The position numbers and the translations under genes are program-made. DNA of 64,000 nucleotides from Serripes groenlandicus (taxonomy: Eukaryota; Mollusca; Bivalvia; Cardiida; Cardiidae), in the NCBI GenBank assembly GCA_031761405.1, contig JASEVX010000003.1, positions 140,415,762 through 140,479,761 of the forward strand. The letters are read 5' to 3'. Of this stretch, positions 31,112 through 43,036 are shown piece by piece; position 1 is the first letter of the stretch; every line of letters begins with the position of its first letter. A model generated the notes under the pieces. The model was not told the origin of the DNA and searched no databases. It saw only the letters and a list, made by a program, of their open reading frames with translations.

Positions 31112-33053
31112 GATCACCTTAGCCGAAGGCTGAAGGTGAGCTATTCTGATCACTTTTTGTCCGTCGTCCGTCGTCCGTCGTCCGTCTGGTGTTAACGTTT
31201 AGCTTTAAACATCAACTCCTCCTAAACTCCAAGGACAATTTTCGTGAAACATCACAGGACTGTTCCTCTGGTTGGCCTCTTTCAAAGTTGTTCAAAGATT
31301 TAAATTCCATTGAGAACTTTGGTTGCTGCGGCATCAGAAAGGGGACAAAATGTCCAAACTTTAAAAATCTTCTCCTCCGAATCTGCCTGTCAGATTCAAA
31401 TATAATTTGGTAGAAATGTTCCTTGGGTGACCCTCTATAAAAATTGTTCAAGCCATACTGATTGGTCGAAAAACATGGCAGTCAGGCGGCATCAAAAAAG
31501 GGGCAAAATGACAATACTTTAATAAAGCATCCTTATAAAAGTGCTTGTCTGATTTAAAGATAGTTTTGTAGAAATGTTCTTTCATTGATCATCTACATAC
31601 TTTGTCAAGCCATATTGATTTGTTGAAAGGCATAGCAACCAAGCAGCATCAGAAAAGGAGTAATTAAAGTTTTTGCTTCAAATGACATATGGTTATTAGA
31701 TTTATGGTCTAAGGGAGGTAACACTTGGCAGAGTATTATGCAAGGGCAATCTCCTTCGCAGAGTTGTCGTTCCTTACACTCACCATACATGTATCAGAAC
31801 ATGAGTAAAACGACCAAACTTTAAAATCCTTTTCCTCCATAATCTGCTTGTCAGACTCCAAGATAATTCAGTAGAAAGAATCCTTAAATGCCCCTCTAAA
31901 AAAACTGTTCAAGCCATATTGGTTTATATTAAAAACAGATCAAGAAAGGTGCAAAATGACAATACTTTAATAAAGCATCCTTATAAAAGTGCTTGTCTGA
32001 TTTAAAGATAGTTTTGTAGAAATGTTCTTTCATTGATCATCTACATACTTTGTCAAGCCATATTGATTTGTTGAAAGGCATAGCAACCAAGCAGCATCAG
32101 AAAAGGAGTAATTAAAGTTTTTGCTTCAAATGACATATGGTTATTAGATTTATGGTATAAGGGAGGTAACACTTGGCAGAGTATTATGCAAGGGCAATCT
32201 CCTTCGCAGAGTTGTCGTTCCTTACACTCACCATACATGTATCAGAACATGAGTAAAACGACCAAACTTTAAAATCCTTTTCCTCCATAATCTGCTTGTC
32301 AGACTCCAAGATAATTCAGTAGAAAGAATCCTTAAATGCCCCTCTAAAAAAACTGTTCAAGCCATATTGGTTTATATTAAAAACAGATCAAGAAAGGTGC
32401 AAAATGACAATACTTTAATAAAGCATCCTTATAAAAGTGCTTGTCTGATTTAAAGATAGTTTTGTAGAAATGTTCTTTCATTGATCATCTACATACTTTG
32501 TCAAGCCATATTGATTTGTTGAAAGGCATAGCAACCAAGCAGCATCAGAAAAGGAGTAATTAAAGTTTTTGCTTCAAATGACATATGGTTATTAGATTTA
32601 TGGTCTAAGGGAGGTAACACTTGGCAGAATATTATGCAAGGGCAATCTTCTTCGCAGAGTTGTCGTTCCTTACACTCACCATACATGTATCAGAACATGA
32701 GTAAAACGACCAAACTTTAAAATCCTTTTCCTCCATAATCTGCTTGTCAGACTCCAAGATAATTCAGTAGAAAGAATCCTTAAATGCCCCTCTAAAAAAA
32801 CTGTTCAAGCCATATTGGTTTATATTAAAAACAGATCAAGAAAGGTGCAAAATGACAAAAACTTAATAATTCATTTCTAATTGAAGTTCTTGTTAGATTT
32901 CAAGATATAAATGACCTTTACTTATAAGCTGTTTCTTGAGAAGTGTTCACTCCTTGAAGTTCTAATTGCACTCCTTGATCTTTTTCCCAGATATTTCTAC
33001 TAATTTACTATCAATCAGGTGATCGATTTAGGGTCATCTTGGCCCTCTTGTTA
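31112..33053 (+). repeat. 'gctcacctgag'-family element with three 448-bp tandem units
   Basis: It starts 'ttttagatcaccttagccgaaggctgaaggtgag' with 'gtccgtcgtccgtcgtccgtc' and ends 'aggtgatcgatttagggtcatcttggccctcttgtt'. Between about 31500 and 32850 a 448-bp unit is repeated three times at near identity: the same 61-codon minus-strand frame appears at 31605, 32053 and 32501. Only a few substitutions separate the units (for example 'ggtctaag' versus 'ggtataag'). Confidence 0.9.
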
Positions 33054-33059
33054 CAGTAG

Positions 33060-33860
33060 CTTTCCATTACTAAACACGATTTCTGGTTCAGTGAGATGTC
33101 TTAATATTCGTATATTGTATATAAGTCAACGAAAGCACATGCATCTGTGGAATATTTGCTAAAAATGAAAGTTCTGGTTCTAGAGTATCATTGTCTACAG
33201 TATCGCACCGCCAAAATAGTCCGTCACTAAACTTGGTAGGATATGAACCGGACTATGGATTGGATTTGATATCATTTAAGCAATAGAAAGATCTCCAAAG
33301 AAATTTGCTTTTAAATTATATGAATTACAAAATTGAAAATTAAAATGTATTTCTCCGCTTTCAACATGATTTCATCAGCGTAAAGTTCATGGGTGATTCC
33401 TTAGTACTGTGAATCGTGTGGGGTAAAAGCAGCCTTTTGGTTCCGACTCAATAACAAATTCCCAATGATAAAATATATACTAAAAGAAAATCAAATTATT
33501 GTAATGATAATTAAAAATAAAAAAATCCTTTCGAATAAAATGTACAAGACCCATTTCAGCGGTAACATCAACAATCAGCTTCACAACCGAAATTACCGGA
33601 ATAAACTGGAATAAACCGAAATATACGAAATACATATCCCGAAGACAGAACAAGATAGTCAGGTCCCAGTGATAAAATATATAAAGAGATATATATAGTT
33701 TCTAACTATTGAAATGATGGTTGATATTTTATAAAGAAATAACGCTTAAATTATAAATAGTTCGATAGCTGGTATATCGATCTTTTTCATGCATGAACTG
33801 GTTGTGCTATTTTAAGTAACAAATCACATTTATTCACAGCATTCATCAAGTCAGGTGCAG
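33060..33860. other. No gene seen
   Basis: AT-rich DNA between two repeat elements; no open frame of note. Confidence 0.45.
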
Positions 33861-33889
33861 AGGTAACGTCTGCGCAAGTTACGCGGGAG

Positions 33890-34708
33890 ACCACTGTAGT
33901 TACGTGTTAGCGTCGTGCGTCCGTTAACATTTTCTCCTTAGTAACCAGTGGGTCTATTGGGGTGAAACTTCACAGAAAGCATCCTCCCAATGACCTCATC
34001 ATAATTCCTTCAAATGTTTAGGTCCATGCAGAATTCTGGTTTCCATGGCAACCAAACGAAAACAAAATTAAAATCCTTCTTCTGCCACACTGGTTAGCCG
34101 ATATTCAAATAATTGTATAGAAATGTTCCTTGGCTAACCCTCTATCAGATGCATTCAAGCCATGTTGATTGGTCAAAAATTAGACAAACAGGGGACGGTT
34201 AATTTTTTGCCTTATATGTTTATATTGTGAACTTAAGAATCTTCTCCTCCGAAAGTGTAAGGCCGAGCGGGGCTGTTTTGCCATATATGGTTATAGTGGA
34301 AACTTTAAAAAATCTTCTCCTCCGAAAGTGTCAGGCCGCTTTTCATTTTTTTTGGAAGAAATCTACCTTGGCTAACCATCTATCGGATTCCTTCAAGCCA
34401 TGTTGATTGGTCAAAATACATGGCAACCAGGGAGAGGGGCTGTTTTGCCTTATTATATGTAAATAGTCAAAACTTAAAAAAACTCCGAAAGTGTCCGGCT
34501 GATTTCCAAATCATTTTGTAGAAATGTGCCTTGAGTGCCCTTCTATCATATTCTTTCAAGCCATGTTATTGGTTGAAACATGGCAACCATTAGTTTTGCT
34601 TTATATAGTTATATCGAACCCTTTAAAAAAAGGTCATTGTCGTAGGCATCCAAATCACACAGCATAATTCAGGTGAGCGATCCAGGGCCATCATGGCCCC
34701 CTTGTTTT
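33890..34708 (+). repeat. 'gctcacctgag'-family element, 5' end eroded
   Basis: 'gtcgtgcgtccgttaacattttctcc' and 'gaaacttcacagaaagcatcc' match the lead of the element at 28163. 'ttcaagccatgttgattggtcaaaa' recurs three times, and it ends 'caggtgagcgatccagggccatcatggcccccttgtttt'. Confidence 0.8.
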
Positions 34709-34904
34709 ATTTTTTCCATTAATTCCTCATATTATTGGTCCGTTGACACCTCTGTACCCAACTCCTTCAATTTATTTTTTTACCTATGCTTAGTGAAGCC
34801 CTGTCATGGAAATGATTAGTTTGTGTATATAATGTTTAACGTTGCTTTTAACAATATTGTAATTATATCATGTCGTTTCCTGTGTAAGTTATCAGTACTA
34901 CTGG

Positions 34905-35055
34905 TCCATTTATCCTGACACCAGCGAGTCAGTCGTTATGCTAACAACACAAGCCTGGCCGTTAAGGAGGAAAAACCTTTACTTTGGATTGAACCCGCGA
35001 CCTCCAGCATCCGATGCGGACGCTTTACACCTCTACACCACTGAAGTTGACTGCT
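34905..35055 (-). repeat. tRNA-derived SINE head, reverse orientation
   Basis: On the minus strand 'cagtggtgtagaggtgtaaagcg' (A box) and 'gtcgcgggttcaatccaaag' (B box) have tRNA-like spacing. 'ctgacaccagcgag' marks the far part. It is not a functional tRNA because no acceptor stem pairs. Confidence 0.7.
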
Positions 35056-35059
35056 ATTG

Positions 35060-37365
35060 TAAAATGAGCACGTTCCTTTTTTTAGACAGCTGTAATTAAG
35101 CCATGCTAGATGGACCCAAAAAATTCGCATGAAAAAAAAGTGTTAATAAAATTTATTTAAAACAAAGCTCCATTATTTTGTTTTTAGTAACCAGAAAATG
35201 TAGATTACACAGGATTTTATTTCTGCTTTGATATTACAATTGGATTCTCAATATATTTCTCATTGTTGAGCAGAGACCTTCATTTGATTTTGATATGACA
35301 TGTCCCTGTGTTTGACAGCTAAAATCCATTGTAAACCAGTATTAAACGGGAACTACCCAGATAGCAGATGAAGGGAAGTAATTTGTGTAAATTTTTAGTA
35401 TATCGGGGAAACTGTGTGTACAGTATATTGCGTTCAACTCCTATACTATTAAATATATGGACCTAACGAAGTGCTATTGTAAAGTGTTCTTGATAGACTT
35501 TTATGATCGGTAAATCCATGTCCAAATGTAATCCGTGATTAGCCGTTAGCCTATTGCTGTCAGCACTTTCATTGCTTTGATAACACCTTTTACAGAATTG
35601 TTATAGGAGACATAAAAATAACTAAATGTTATTGTGTTAACTCAGAAAGTCTTGATGTCACGTCTGATTATTGAGTAGGAAGTGCAGTGCGTTTCGTAGT
35701 CGGATTATGCAGTAAGTACGAAACCGTGCGCATGTCTGGTTATAATGCTCGTGTAGACGCGAATGCTATCGTATACTGTTCCTCGTTTGTCATAGCAATG
35801 TTACCATACAGATATGTGATATGTTGGAATTTTTTGCCCCTTCCCCTGAATAAAATATACCATACAACTTCAAAGCTTTATTTGTATTTGTTTTAACAAC
35901 GCAACGTGCGTCGTAGCATTTGTGTAATTGCCACTGCTACATTGTCACCTCAACCACCTACGACTCCTATTGGAATATCTGTATAACGAGCCTGTGATGT
36001 GCCTAGTTTTGATACATAGAAAGCCCTCTCCGTGTCGATGAATTATTACGCTGCCGTACACATCCTTATCTATTGGTTCGGTATATTTCCGCCTACATTC
36101 GTTACAGTATAAGTGGTAAGACACCATTTACGTTAAGACTCTATGGTAGAAATCGGCGATTAAGGCTTGTCCGAGATATAACGCAAAGGTCATCAGTAAT
36201 TTATTACAATTGCTTGGCACAATTGTGGATGTCCATGTTTTGTGGCGACTCGACATAATGTAATATTCTAGTTAACGGTTTTGCAGTTATATTACGGTGG
36301 GTAATCACCTTCTGATGTGTTTCCAGATCAAATGTTTCTTTTGTTACTGCTACTGTACTTGGAAAGGTTGACACATATATCATTTCGTCCTAGAAACAGA
36401 TGCATGTACATTTAATTGTACGCTGTTGTAATTGAAAGATGAGTAATTAATCGCAAACGTATCCAAATCTTCGCACATTGTGTCATCTTGATTGTTCAGT
36501 GAGATGCATGAAAAATGCATGACTTGATCTCATAACGGATGGTCAGAATTCAAGGTGGAATGTCACGAGACTACCGGGCCCATCGGTCGTATGAAGTTTA
36601 AATAACCTTGTTATAATGATAAATATTTGATATTTATAATGCCATTAACCAAACAAATGTATAAAACAAACTACAGGTTTCACTTCCGTGAAGATTGGTT
36701 CCGCTTTCGTGGAAACTATGGTAGAAAACTGCGGGAAGAAACTGTCACGTGCTCCTCCATGGTACAAACATGTAAGCTACCTTTATAACAACAAAAACTC
36801 ACCGCCAATATTCTGCTTCACTAAATACAATATCGACTGTCCATCGAACAGTTGATAATGGTGATTCTTTGTCATTTCAATTTTGGAAAGGAAAATTTTC
36901 AGTTTCAATGTTTCTATATTAACCAGGCCATTTGTTCTACAATGGTAGCGTCATTGGTTTACGCGGGCTTTCACAATGTTGTTCTAGCGTTATTGTTACA
37001 TTTAATCAGCCAATTCGTTCAATAGTCTGTATTTTCTTCGACATCTGATTTGATCGATTGTTACATGTTTGTGTTCGATTTGTATACATTTGTAAAATAA
37101 GCGTACGTCCATTTTCAGTTTAAAGCGTATGAAGAATTACTGACTAAAATGAGACTTTAGAAACTGGAAACACCATCTGACAGCCATTTGAATGATCAAA
37201 GATTATATTTGGAAATGCATATACCGATCACAAAAGTATAACAAGAACCTTTTTCAATAACACTTCATTATAGTCCGTTTGTTGAACAATATAGAAGTTG
37301 AATGCACAGTATAATGGGTATTTTCTGGTTATTAAAGAAAAAATGTATGAACCCATTTTTCTTGC
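35060..37365. other. No gene confidently seen
   Basis: Short frames at 35687-35896 and 36073-36258 lack motifs and splice support. A SINE-tail trace in reverse ('ttatattacggtgg') occurs at about 36286. The region is otherwise unassigned. Confidence 0.4.
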
Positions 37366-37369
37366 AGAT

Positions 37370-37695
37370 TATAGGGGTCAATCCAGCACGGAACATAAGT
37401 AGGGTAAAATTAAGGGGAGCGTTTGTCGGGAGCAGATTTGTCGTTAAGGGGAGCGTTTGTCGGCAGAGACGATTTTTAGGAAAGAGCAGATTTTTCGGTA
37501 AAGGCTCTGTGTGAGAGAGCATTTTCTCGGTTCTACGTCAAATCATATGACATAGTTGAACCGTGCCTTCCGAGGCAGGTGGGAATCGAGTTGAATATGC
37601 GGGGATGTTAAAGATGGACACCATCGATACGCGCAAGGGAGAAGATTGATGCGAGTAAACAAATCTTAAGGTAATGCGTTCATTATAGCCCTTTG
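37370..37695 (+). repeat. Polinton left terminal inverted repeat
   Basis: 'gtgtgagagagcattttctcggttctac', 'atcatatgacatagttgaa', 'gcggggatgttaaagatggacacc' and 'agggagaagattgatgcgagt' occur here in order. All occur inverted and in reverse order at 46641-46890. The outermost match is around 'caatccagca'. A 6-bp target duplication could not be pinned down. Confidence 0.85.
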
Positions 37696-38129
37696 ACAAA
37701 TATTTGAAAAACACATACGATTCCAGTATTTCCGTTAACACAATGTTATTATCATATTATTTCAACCAGTCTAAGAAGATTATTTTCAAAATATGAATTA
37801 AATTATTGTTTAATTGTTAAACTCAGACACATATGTGAACGTAGGCTATCAAAGCGGGTTTCAAACAATAATCACAATATAATGAACTAAAGTTTCGTTA
37901 TCACTTGTAGTATATATTCTTCTCTCAACGCCTTTAAACACATCTACTATATTTCCACATTTATAAGCACAATTAATAAGACAAGGATAATTAACTCGAT
38001 TTTAATCTAATACATTATTCATTATTCCCATTAAAATTTCTTTTAAAACAAAACAATGTTCACATATAATTCTATTCTTCATTTATATCCGTTATGAATA
38101 ATTGCCAATCAAATTCGTCCGAGTTGATA

Positions 38130-38345
38130 TCATTATTATCGTCGTCATCATCGCTGGTGTCAATAAACAGTATGTCTGATAGCTCTAATACGGCAAAAAT
38201 ATTATTATCATCATCATCATCATTATCGCTCGTGTCACTAACTTGAAAGTCTTATAGCTGTTGTATGGATAATATATCATCGTTAATCATTTCATCGTTG
38301 ACATCGCTAATCACTTCATCGTTGATATGATTATTATTTTGAACA
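38130..38345 (+). repeat. Impure (ATC/ATT)n simple repeat
   Basis: 'tcattattatcgtcgtcatcatcgctggtgtc' and 'attattatcatcatcatcatcattatcgctcgtgtc' are repeated blocks. On the minus strand this would read as an Asp-rich stretch (DDDDDNN), so it may be the remains of an acidic coding region of the Polinton. Confidence 0.55.
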
Positions 38346-38530
38346 AGTGATTCATTATTCTCCCTATCAACACTTATATTTTGTTAATATAATATATACG
38401 TTAACGAGGTCTTGATATAAAGCGTCACACATAACAAAATTCAAAGGCAATGTGAAAGGAAATCTGTATAAAGAAAAACAGAAAAAAGCCAGGATCCGCA
38501 GAGGAATCGATTAAAAATTCAAAAAATCCT

Positions 38531-38695
38531 TCAAGCTTTTTTCTTGCACGGGCACTGCAATTCACTTTCAAAAAAATTAACAGTTCCATTAGAACACATG
38601 CAGTTCTTGGTATTCAACAGTTCAGAGTTAGATTTATAAATGTTTTGAAACACTCTTGAGCAAATTATTAAAGCGTTCTTCTTATTTGTGTCCAT
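38531..38695 (-). CDS. Small Cys-containing ORF, 54 codons, in the Polinton left part
   Basis: The ATG at 38693-38695 opens MDTNKKNALIICSRVFQNIY, then a stretch with CMCSNGTVNFFE and CPCKKKA before the TGA at 38531. The two Cys-x-Cys pairs flanking a conserved-looking NGTV could form a metal-binding or disulfide knot. It reads as an intact small gene on the strand of the integrase. Its function is unknown to me, and similarity to other Polinton small proteins was not tested. Confidence 0.4.
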   Translation of the reverse strand: MDTNKKNALIICSRVFQNIYKSNSELLNTKNCMCSNGTVNFFESELQCPCKKKA

Positions 38696-38799
38696 GGCGA
38701 GACTTTCATAGGCATAAATACCATACTAATCAAAAATAAACTACTAGTTTAATGTTGTTCGTGTAAATTTATTTTCTTATATGGGTCTTTTATTCTAGA

Positions 38800-39411
38800 A
38801 GTCACGTTGACCAACTGTGACACTGGAGATAGATTTTGTATAGTAAGGGCTACCGCCCTGAAGGAGTCTCTCCCAAAATTCATGTCCTTTGGACATTTCA
38901 CAGGTAGAACATTCCATGCAGGACAAACCCAAAATAAGGTCAAAACATGCAATAAATGCCTACAAGAAGGTGATGTTATTGCTAAGTGTACAAATGAGTG
39001 GTTTTGCACCAGCTGCAAAGTTGTCGGTCATAGAATAGGCGATTGTGGTCTACATATGAAGGGGATGATAATCCCCCGATCGAGCCCCTTAAAACATTAA
39101 CATCGGCCGTGACACCAATAACAGCACCCATGATTCAAAGACAAAAGATGAAATAGCCGACAAAGAAGAGATCATCAAACAAACGCCGAACAATACAACC
39201 TAGGAAAATCATATCTCAAAAAGACAAACCAAGGACAAATACCCAACAACAAATAGACACCTTTATAAAAACAGCAATTAACAGCACAAACACGCCGAGA
39301 AAAGGGAAAAGTCGAGCAATAAATCGATCTCCACCTACACCGGCAGAGATGCTTAACGACGATGCGAACAAGTCCCGTATCCACCATGACTCGCCAGACT
39401 GCTCACACCTG
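38800..39411 (+). pseudogene. Zinc-knuckle gag-like (LINE ORF1-type) fragment
   Basis: The frame contains TNCDTGDRF, then FGHFTGRTFHAGQ and two Cys-rich knuckles: CNKCLQEGDVIAKC and CTSCKVVGHRIGDC. This order, a basic nucleic-acid-binding stretch followed by CCHC knuckles, is typical of ORF1/gag proteins that coat retroelement RNA. The frame breaks after the second knuckle (39060-39100) and continues in another frame through a basic Thr/Lys-rich tail to about 39411. No reverse transcriptase follows, so it is a stranded fragment. Confidence 0.6.
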
Positions 39412-40393
39412 TAGGTGTATTACCGTGAAAAAAGAATTATCATTGTGATGACTAAAATGAACCGCATATTATTACGGACTATGCTTTTTGTATTACGTTT
39501 AAAACTAAACGCATGGACATCGATATGGTCGCGATCTATACTGATAGATGTGACAAACAACATAAAATACAACAGACGAAAACACTATGAATTTAAAGTT
39601 CTCTGCGTTACAGCAGTATAGAAGAGAACGTATGTCGTAACATGTACGAATCACAAGTTGGTAGTTGTTGCACGTGTTAACCGTGCAGTGGTTGTATAAA
39701 AATGATGTTTTTGGCGGGTTCTCGTCAGTTCTACGCAATACTTCTCGCAGTTGACTTCGTACCGCTTACTTGATGGAAACCCGTGATGAATTATCTAACC
39801 TTGTGGCGGAGAATGTTAAGGAAGCAGGAGCACAATGAATTGTTGCAACAGATAGGCACAATGATGGAAAAGATAAGTTCTTCATCTTGTTCACCTCGTC
39901 CTTCTATGTTAGAATTGCCAAAATTTAAACGATAACGCAACGAAGAGCAGTTCAAGTACATCTTGAAGGTATAGACATATTGTGAGCAGGCAGAGTCTTC
40001 GTTAAATGCAGTAAATATTAAGGAATCAAAAGCTAGAATAATTGAAGGTAAATTCTGGCAATTACCAATTACATGTGTACATGGTTTTAAATTAATTCAT
40101 TACATAGTTATATTACATTTGCAGATATGCACGTGGTATTTACGTGACTAAGGAATCAGGGCGGATTAACCGCAGATTTTCTTTGCTTTCCGTTTTCATC
40201 CGTTTTCATCTACAGAGTCGTCTGCTGTACAGTCAATGAATAGCGGGAATGGCAGTAGAAACCCAGGGTTTTGCTTCACTTGTGGAATGCCGGGGCATTG
40301 GAAAAAACGAGTGCTCTCAAGCTCACACAAATAATAAGATAAGTGGTGATTTATATTTATCTGCATTAATGGTCGGAAACCATTTAGTTCCTT

Positions 40394-40845
40394 GTGGAAA
40401 TGAAAATTACGGCAGAATGGATTTCAAGGGTTTGTAATTCAAAAGCAGATGCATTAAGCAGACACTTAGATCAAGATGATTGGTTTGTTCAATACGGCAT
40501 GTTCCGGTTTTTTTTATTCAAAATGGGGTCCGCACGACGTCGACAGGTTTGCGTCAAATGTGCAGGAGATTTAACTCCAAATGGTGGGTGACTGGTGTAC
40601 AAGCTGTGAATTGCTTCGATCACGATTGGCAAGGAGTCAACAAATGGTTAGTACCCCCACCAAGTTTTGTATTGAAAAGTCTGAAAAGATTGCAAAGCGA
40701 TCAAGCTGTAGGTTCTCTTATAATCCTGGAGCGGGAGTCGGCCTCGTTTTGGCCATACATAGTTGATGATAAGGGTGTGTATAAGAATTACGCTTTGCCT
40801 AGTTCGGCTATATGTTGTGGCAAAGGGAGTAAAGGCATGCATTGA
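40394..40845 (+). pseudogene. DIRS RNase H / connection remnant
   Basis: Across two overlapping frames it keeps NSKADALSRHLDQDDW, then FNSKWWVTG...NCFDHDWQG...WLVPPPSF and LIILERESASFWPYIV. The 'N-x-x-AD-x-LSR' and 'FWP' blocks are characteristic of the region between the reverse transcriptase/RNase H and the recombinase in DIRS-like elements. A one-base shift near 40500 separates the frames. Confidence 0.75.
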
Positions 40846-40879
40846 CAAAATGGCAGATTAGATTTAAGGATCGCGGGCA

Positions 40880-41405
40880 GACGCCACGGTGAAAAAGTAT
40901 TCTTACCAGATAAAATCGTTTGATGAGTTCTGTGATGCTAAACATTTACCAAAGTGGCCTGCTCATAGTATTCATGCTGCCCGGTATATATCGAATCTGA
41001 TTGATTCTGGTAAACTATATGGTATGACCCTATAACATACTGCAACGGTAATTGAATTGCTCTGGGTTGATGCTAGGTACGCATACATATCTGTTTATGC
41101 CAGGATGTAGATCAGGTTCTAAATGTTTCTTGTTGAAGCAGAATAAACAGTTAAGTTATATTAGAGCATGAGAATGTATTGTAGCTCGCTTGAAATTAAT
41201 AGCACCAAACTTGAAATTAGGTACTCATTTTTTGCGTGCTAGCGGTGCTACCACCGCGGCCAACGCAGAAGGCGTGTCGGATAGATGTCTTAAGAGACAC
41301 GGTCGATGGAATACCGATTTGGAAAAAGATGGTTACATAGACGATTCTTTAGAAAGGAAACTTTACATAGCAAGTCAACTAAAATTGAAACTTGAATTCG
41401 GATAG
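40880..41405 (+). pseudogene. DIRS tyrosine recombinase remnant
   Basis: The N-terminal SAM-like part is recognisable (KKYSYQIKSFDEFC... WPAHSIHAARYISNLIDSGK), then several stops. The C-terminal catalytic part is open from 41190 to 41405. It shows HFLRASGATTAAN (the H-x-x-R box), KRHGRWNTD (second His/Lys position) and DGYIDDS, where the Tyr would be the nucleophile. The catalytic triad of the C-terminal half therefore survives although the gene is broken upstream. Confidence 0.8.
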
Positions 41406-41572
41406 TTTTTCTCTCTAACATTTGTTCTATCGCTGTCTTGCCCATGCAAAAGGTGTTTGTTTGGGTTTAGTAGTGTTAGGCCTTAAAGTTCTCTGCGTTA
41501 CAGACATTGTACATTGAAGTCTTTTGTAAAGCATTCAATCATTTAACATAAAGATAAACATGTTATATGACA

Positions 41573-42072
41573 CTGTTTGATATATATGACTATCCGATAG
41601 ATCATCCACTTTAAAGTGAACGTATCAAGAAGGTTCTTGAAAAATTAAATATTTGTTGGACTCAGGTCTAAAATATATAGCTATCTGTGTGAATAAAAAG
41701 AAGAGAAACGTGCAAAATGAATTTCCAAAGTGACTGTGAACAAGGACATAAAACACAGCCATTATAAAAACGTTCTTTTCAATGAGACAAGCGACAAGTC
41801 TACAATGTATTCACTGTCAAGTCCTAAGCATATGTTGTATGGTGAAACAATTCAAAAGAAATTGTTATCTGCATTTGACGATAAACGATATTTATTGAAC
41901 AATGTGGAAATCTATGCCCATGGGACATTTTAGAATTAAAGCGCAAAATGAGAGCGTCACACAAGAAAATATAACTGAAGACATGCCTTTGGTCTGTCAG
42001 AACATTGTTACATTAAATGACCAATCATTTACAATAGAACATGCTCAAGTAAGGCCTTACATTTTAAAATGA
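41573..42072 (+). pseudogene. Polinton protein-primed DNA polymerase B, C-terminal fragment
   Basis: The pieces FDIYDYPIDHPL, ETIQKKLLSAFDDKRYLL and IYAHGHF-like text follow the order of the C-terminal tail of Polinton polB (the 'YP-x-DHPLYS', 'LSA-x-DDKR' and 'HGHY' blocks). Stops and at least one shift interrupt it. The N-terminal polymerase and exonuclease domains are absent; the DIRS insertion stands where they should be. Identification rests on remembered family motifs. Confidence 0.65.
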
Positions 42073-42164
42073 ATAAATCTATATAAACGAAGCCTAGTTA
42101 GTTTCTCACATTGAAATAATTGCCCGTTTGCATTCATTACATGTATATAAATTGATTGATTGGA

Positions 42165-42335
42165 TTTTAACGACGTTTTCAACGGTAATTCAGTTATATC
42201 ACGGTGGCCAGTTCACCTTACGTGAATGGCCAGGCTTTCTCACACCAGTACTGCCCCACGTCATTCTTCCCAGGCAACTGGCTACATTTCCCATATAGAC
42301 TATTTAACCAATTGTGTCGCTAGTCACAATGAATT
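42165..42335 (-). repeat. SINE, reverse orientation
   Basis: The reverse complement gives the 'gccgttgaaaacgtcg'-type end, 'accgtgatataactgaa', and 'gcctggccattcacg', and mirrors the SINE fragments at 51820 and 46975. It lies inside the Polinton. Confidence 0.65.
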
Positions 42336-42504
42336 ATGTCAATAATCGAAACAATGAATGGGCGAGCAACCCCTATCCCCAATGGACTGATAGCCCTCGT
42401 CGTCATATACTAAATTATCGCGGCTCAGCAGGTATATAAATAACACAATTTGTAATGCTTACATACTTTATTTATAAACATATTAACAAAACATAACAAA
42501 TCGT

Positions 42505-42998
42505 TTACAGAGAACGTTGTACACGTGACACACTTAATTGTCCGTAATTATGTTCGTTTTGAAGACATTGCGGGAAGGCATCCGACATAACATCAACAAT
42601 ATAGGCATCATTATTGTCCGTATTGATTGTATCTAAAACTTCGATGAAATTCTGCAGTATACCCTTAAGAAGTTTCTTGTGTAAGACCAACACTCAGTCA
42701 AGTCCGCAATCGTTCGATTCATTGCTTTGAACAATACAGTTTTTGCACGGCCATTTATCCAGTTTGAGATATAAACACTGTTTTCTCTCGGATATCTCTC
42801 GAACGAGTCCATCACATCCATGTTTCCATTACCATCGTTATAGATTGACAACCAACTCCCATTTTGGAATCGTGGAATTATATTTTTGATAACCCATTTT
42901 ACGTTACGGTGAAAAGAGGAGAAATGAGAAAAGTCGAAATCTATATGAAAGACGAGAACGATATATACGCGTCGAATTGAGTGGTCTAAAGACGTCAT
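42505..42998 (-). pseudogene. Unassigned Polinton-region gene with one frameshift
   Basis: A 121-codon frame opens at an ATG (42996-42998) and a second frame continues it to a stop at 42505 after a shift near 42690. Joined, it would be about 160 residues. The first part is rich in His/Phe and contains NGSWLSIYNDGNGNMD and NSVYISNWINGRAK; the second is acidic with TDNNDAYIVDVMSD. A polyadenylation signal (AATAAA, minus strand) lies at 42468-42473, just past the stop. I do not recognise the family. Its position between polB and the capsid gene suggests a Polinton accessory gene. Confidence 0.45.
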
Positions 42999-43036
42999 TT
43001 AAAGCCTTATCCATTTGTGTAAAAACATGAAATTAT

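Larger units (their letters stand above)
39593..41503 (+). mobile_element. DIRS-type tyrosine-recombinase retrotransposon, internally deleted
   Basis: A 21-bp direct repeat ('ttaaagttctctgcg...cag') flanks it at 39593-39613 and 41483-41503. Inside, in order, are a gag-like start (ATG at 39773, METRDELSNLVAENVKEAG, then broken; later ELPKFKR), a zinc-knuckle trace (CFTCGMPGHWKK near 40275), an RNase H part (NSKADALSRHLDQDDW, then FNSKWWVTG and WLVPPPSFVLKSLK), and a tyrosine recombinase. The reverse transcriptase core between gag and RNase H is missing. Numerous stops show it is dead. It interrupts the Polinton polymerase region. Confidence 0.82.

Noticed and set aside
31605..32686. Three identical 61-codon minus-strand frames read as a gene array
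   Set aside because: They repeat only because the 448-bp DNA unit repeats; the frames lie within a non-coding element and show no motif.
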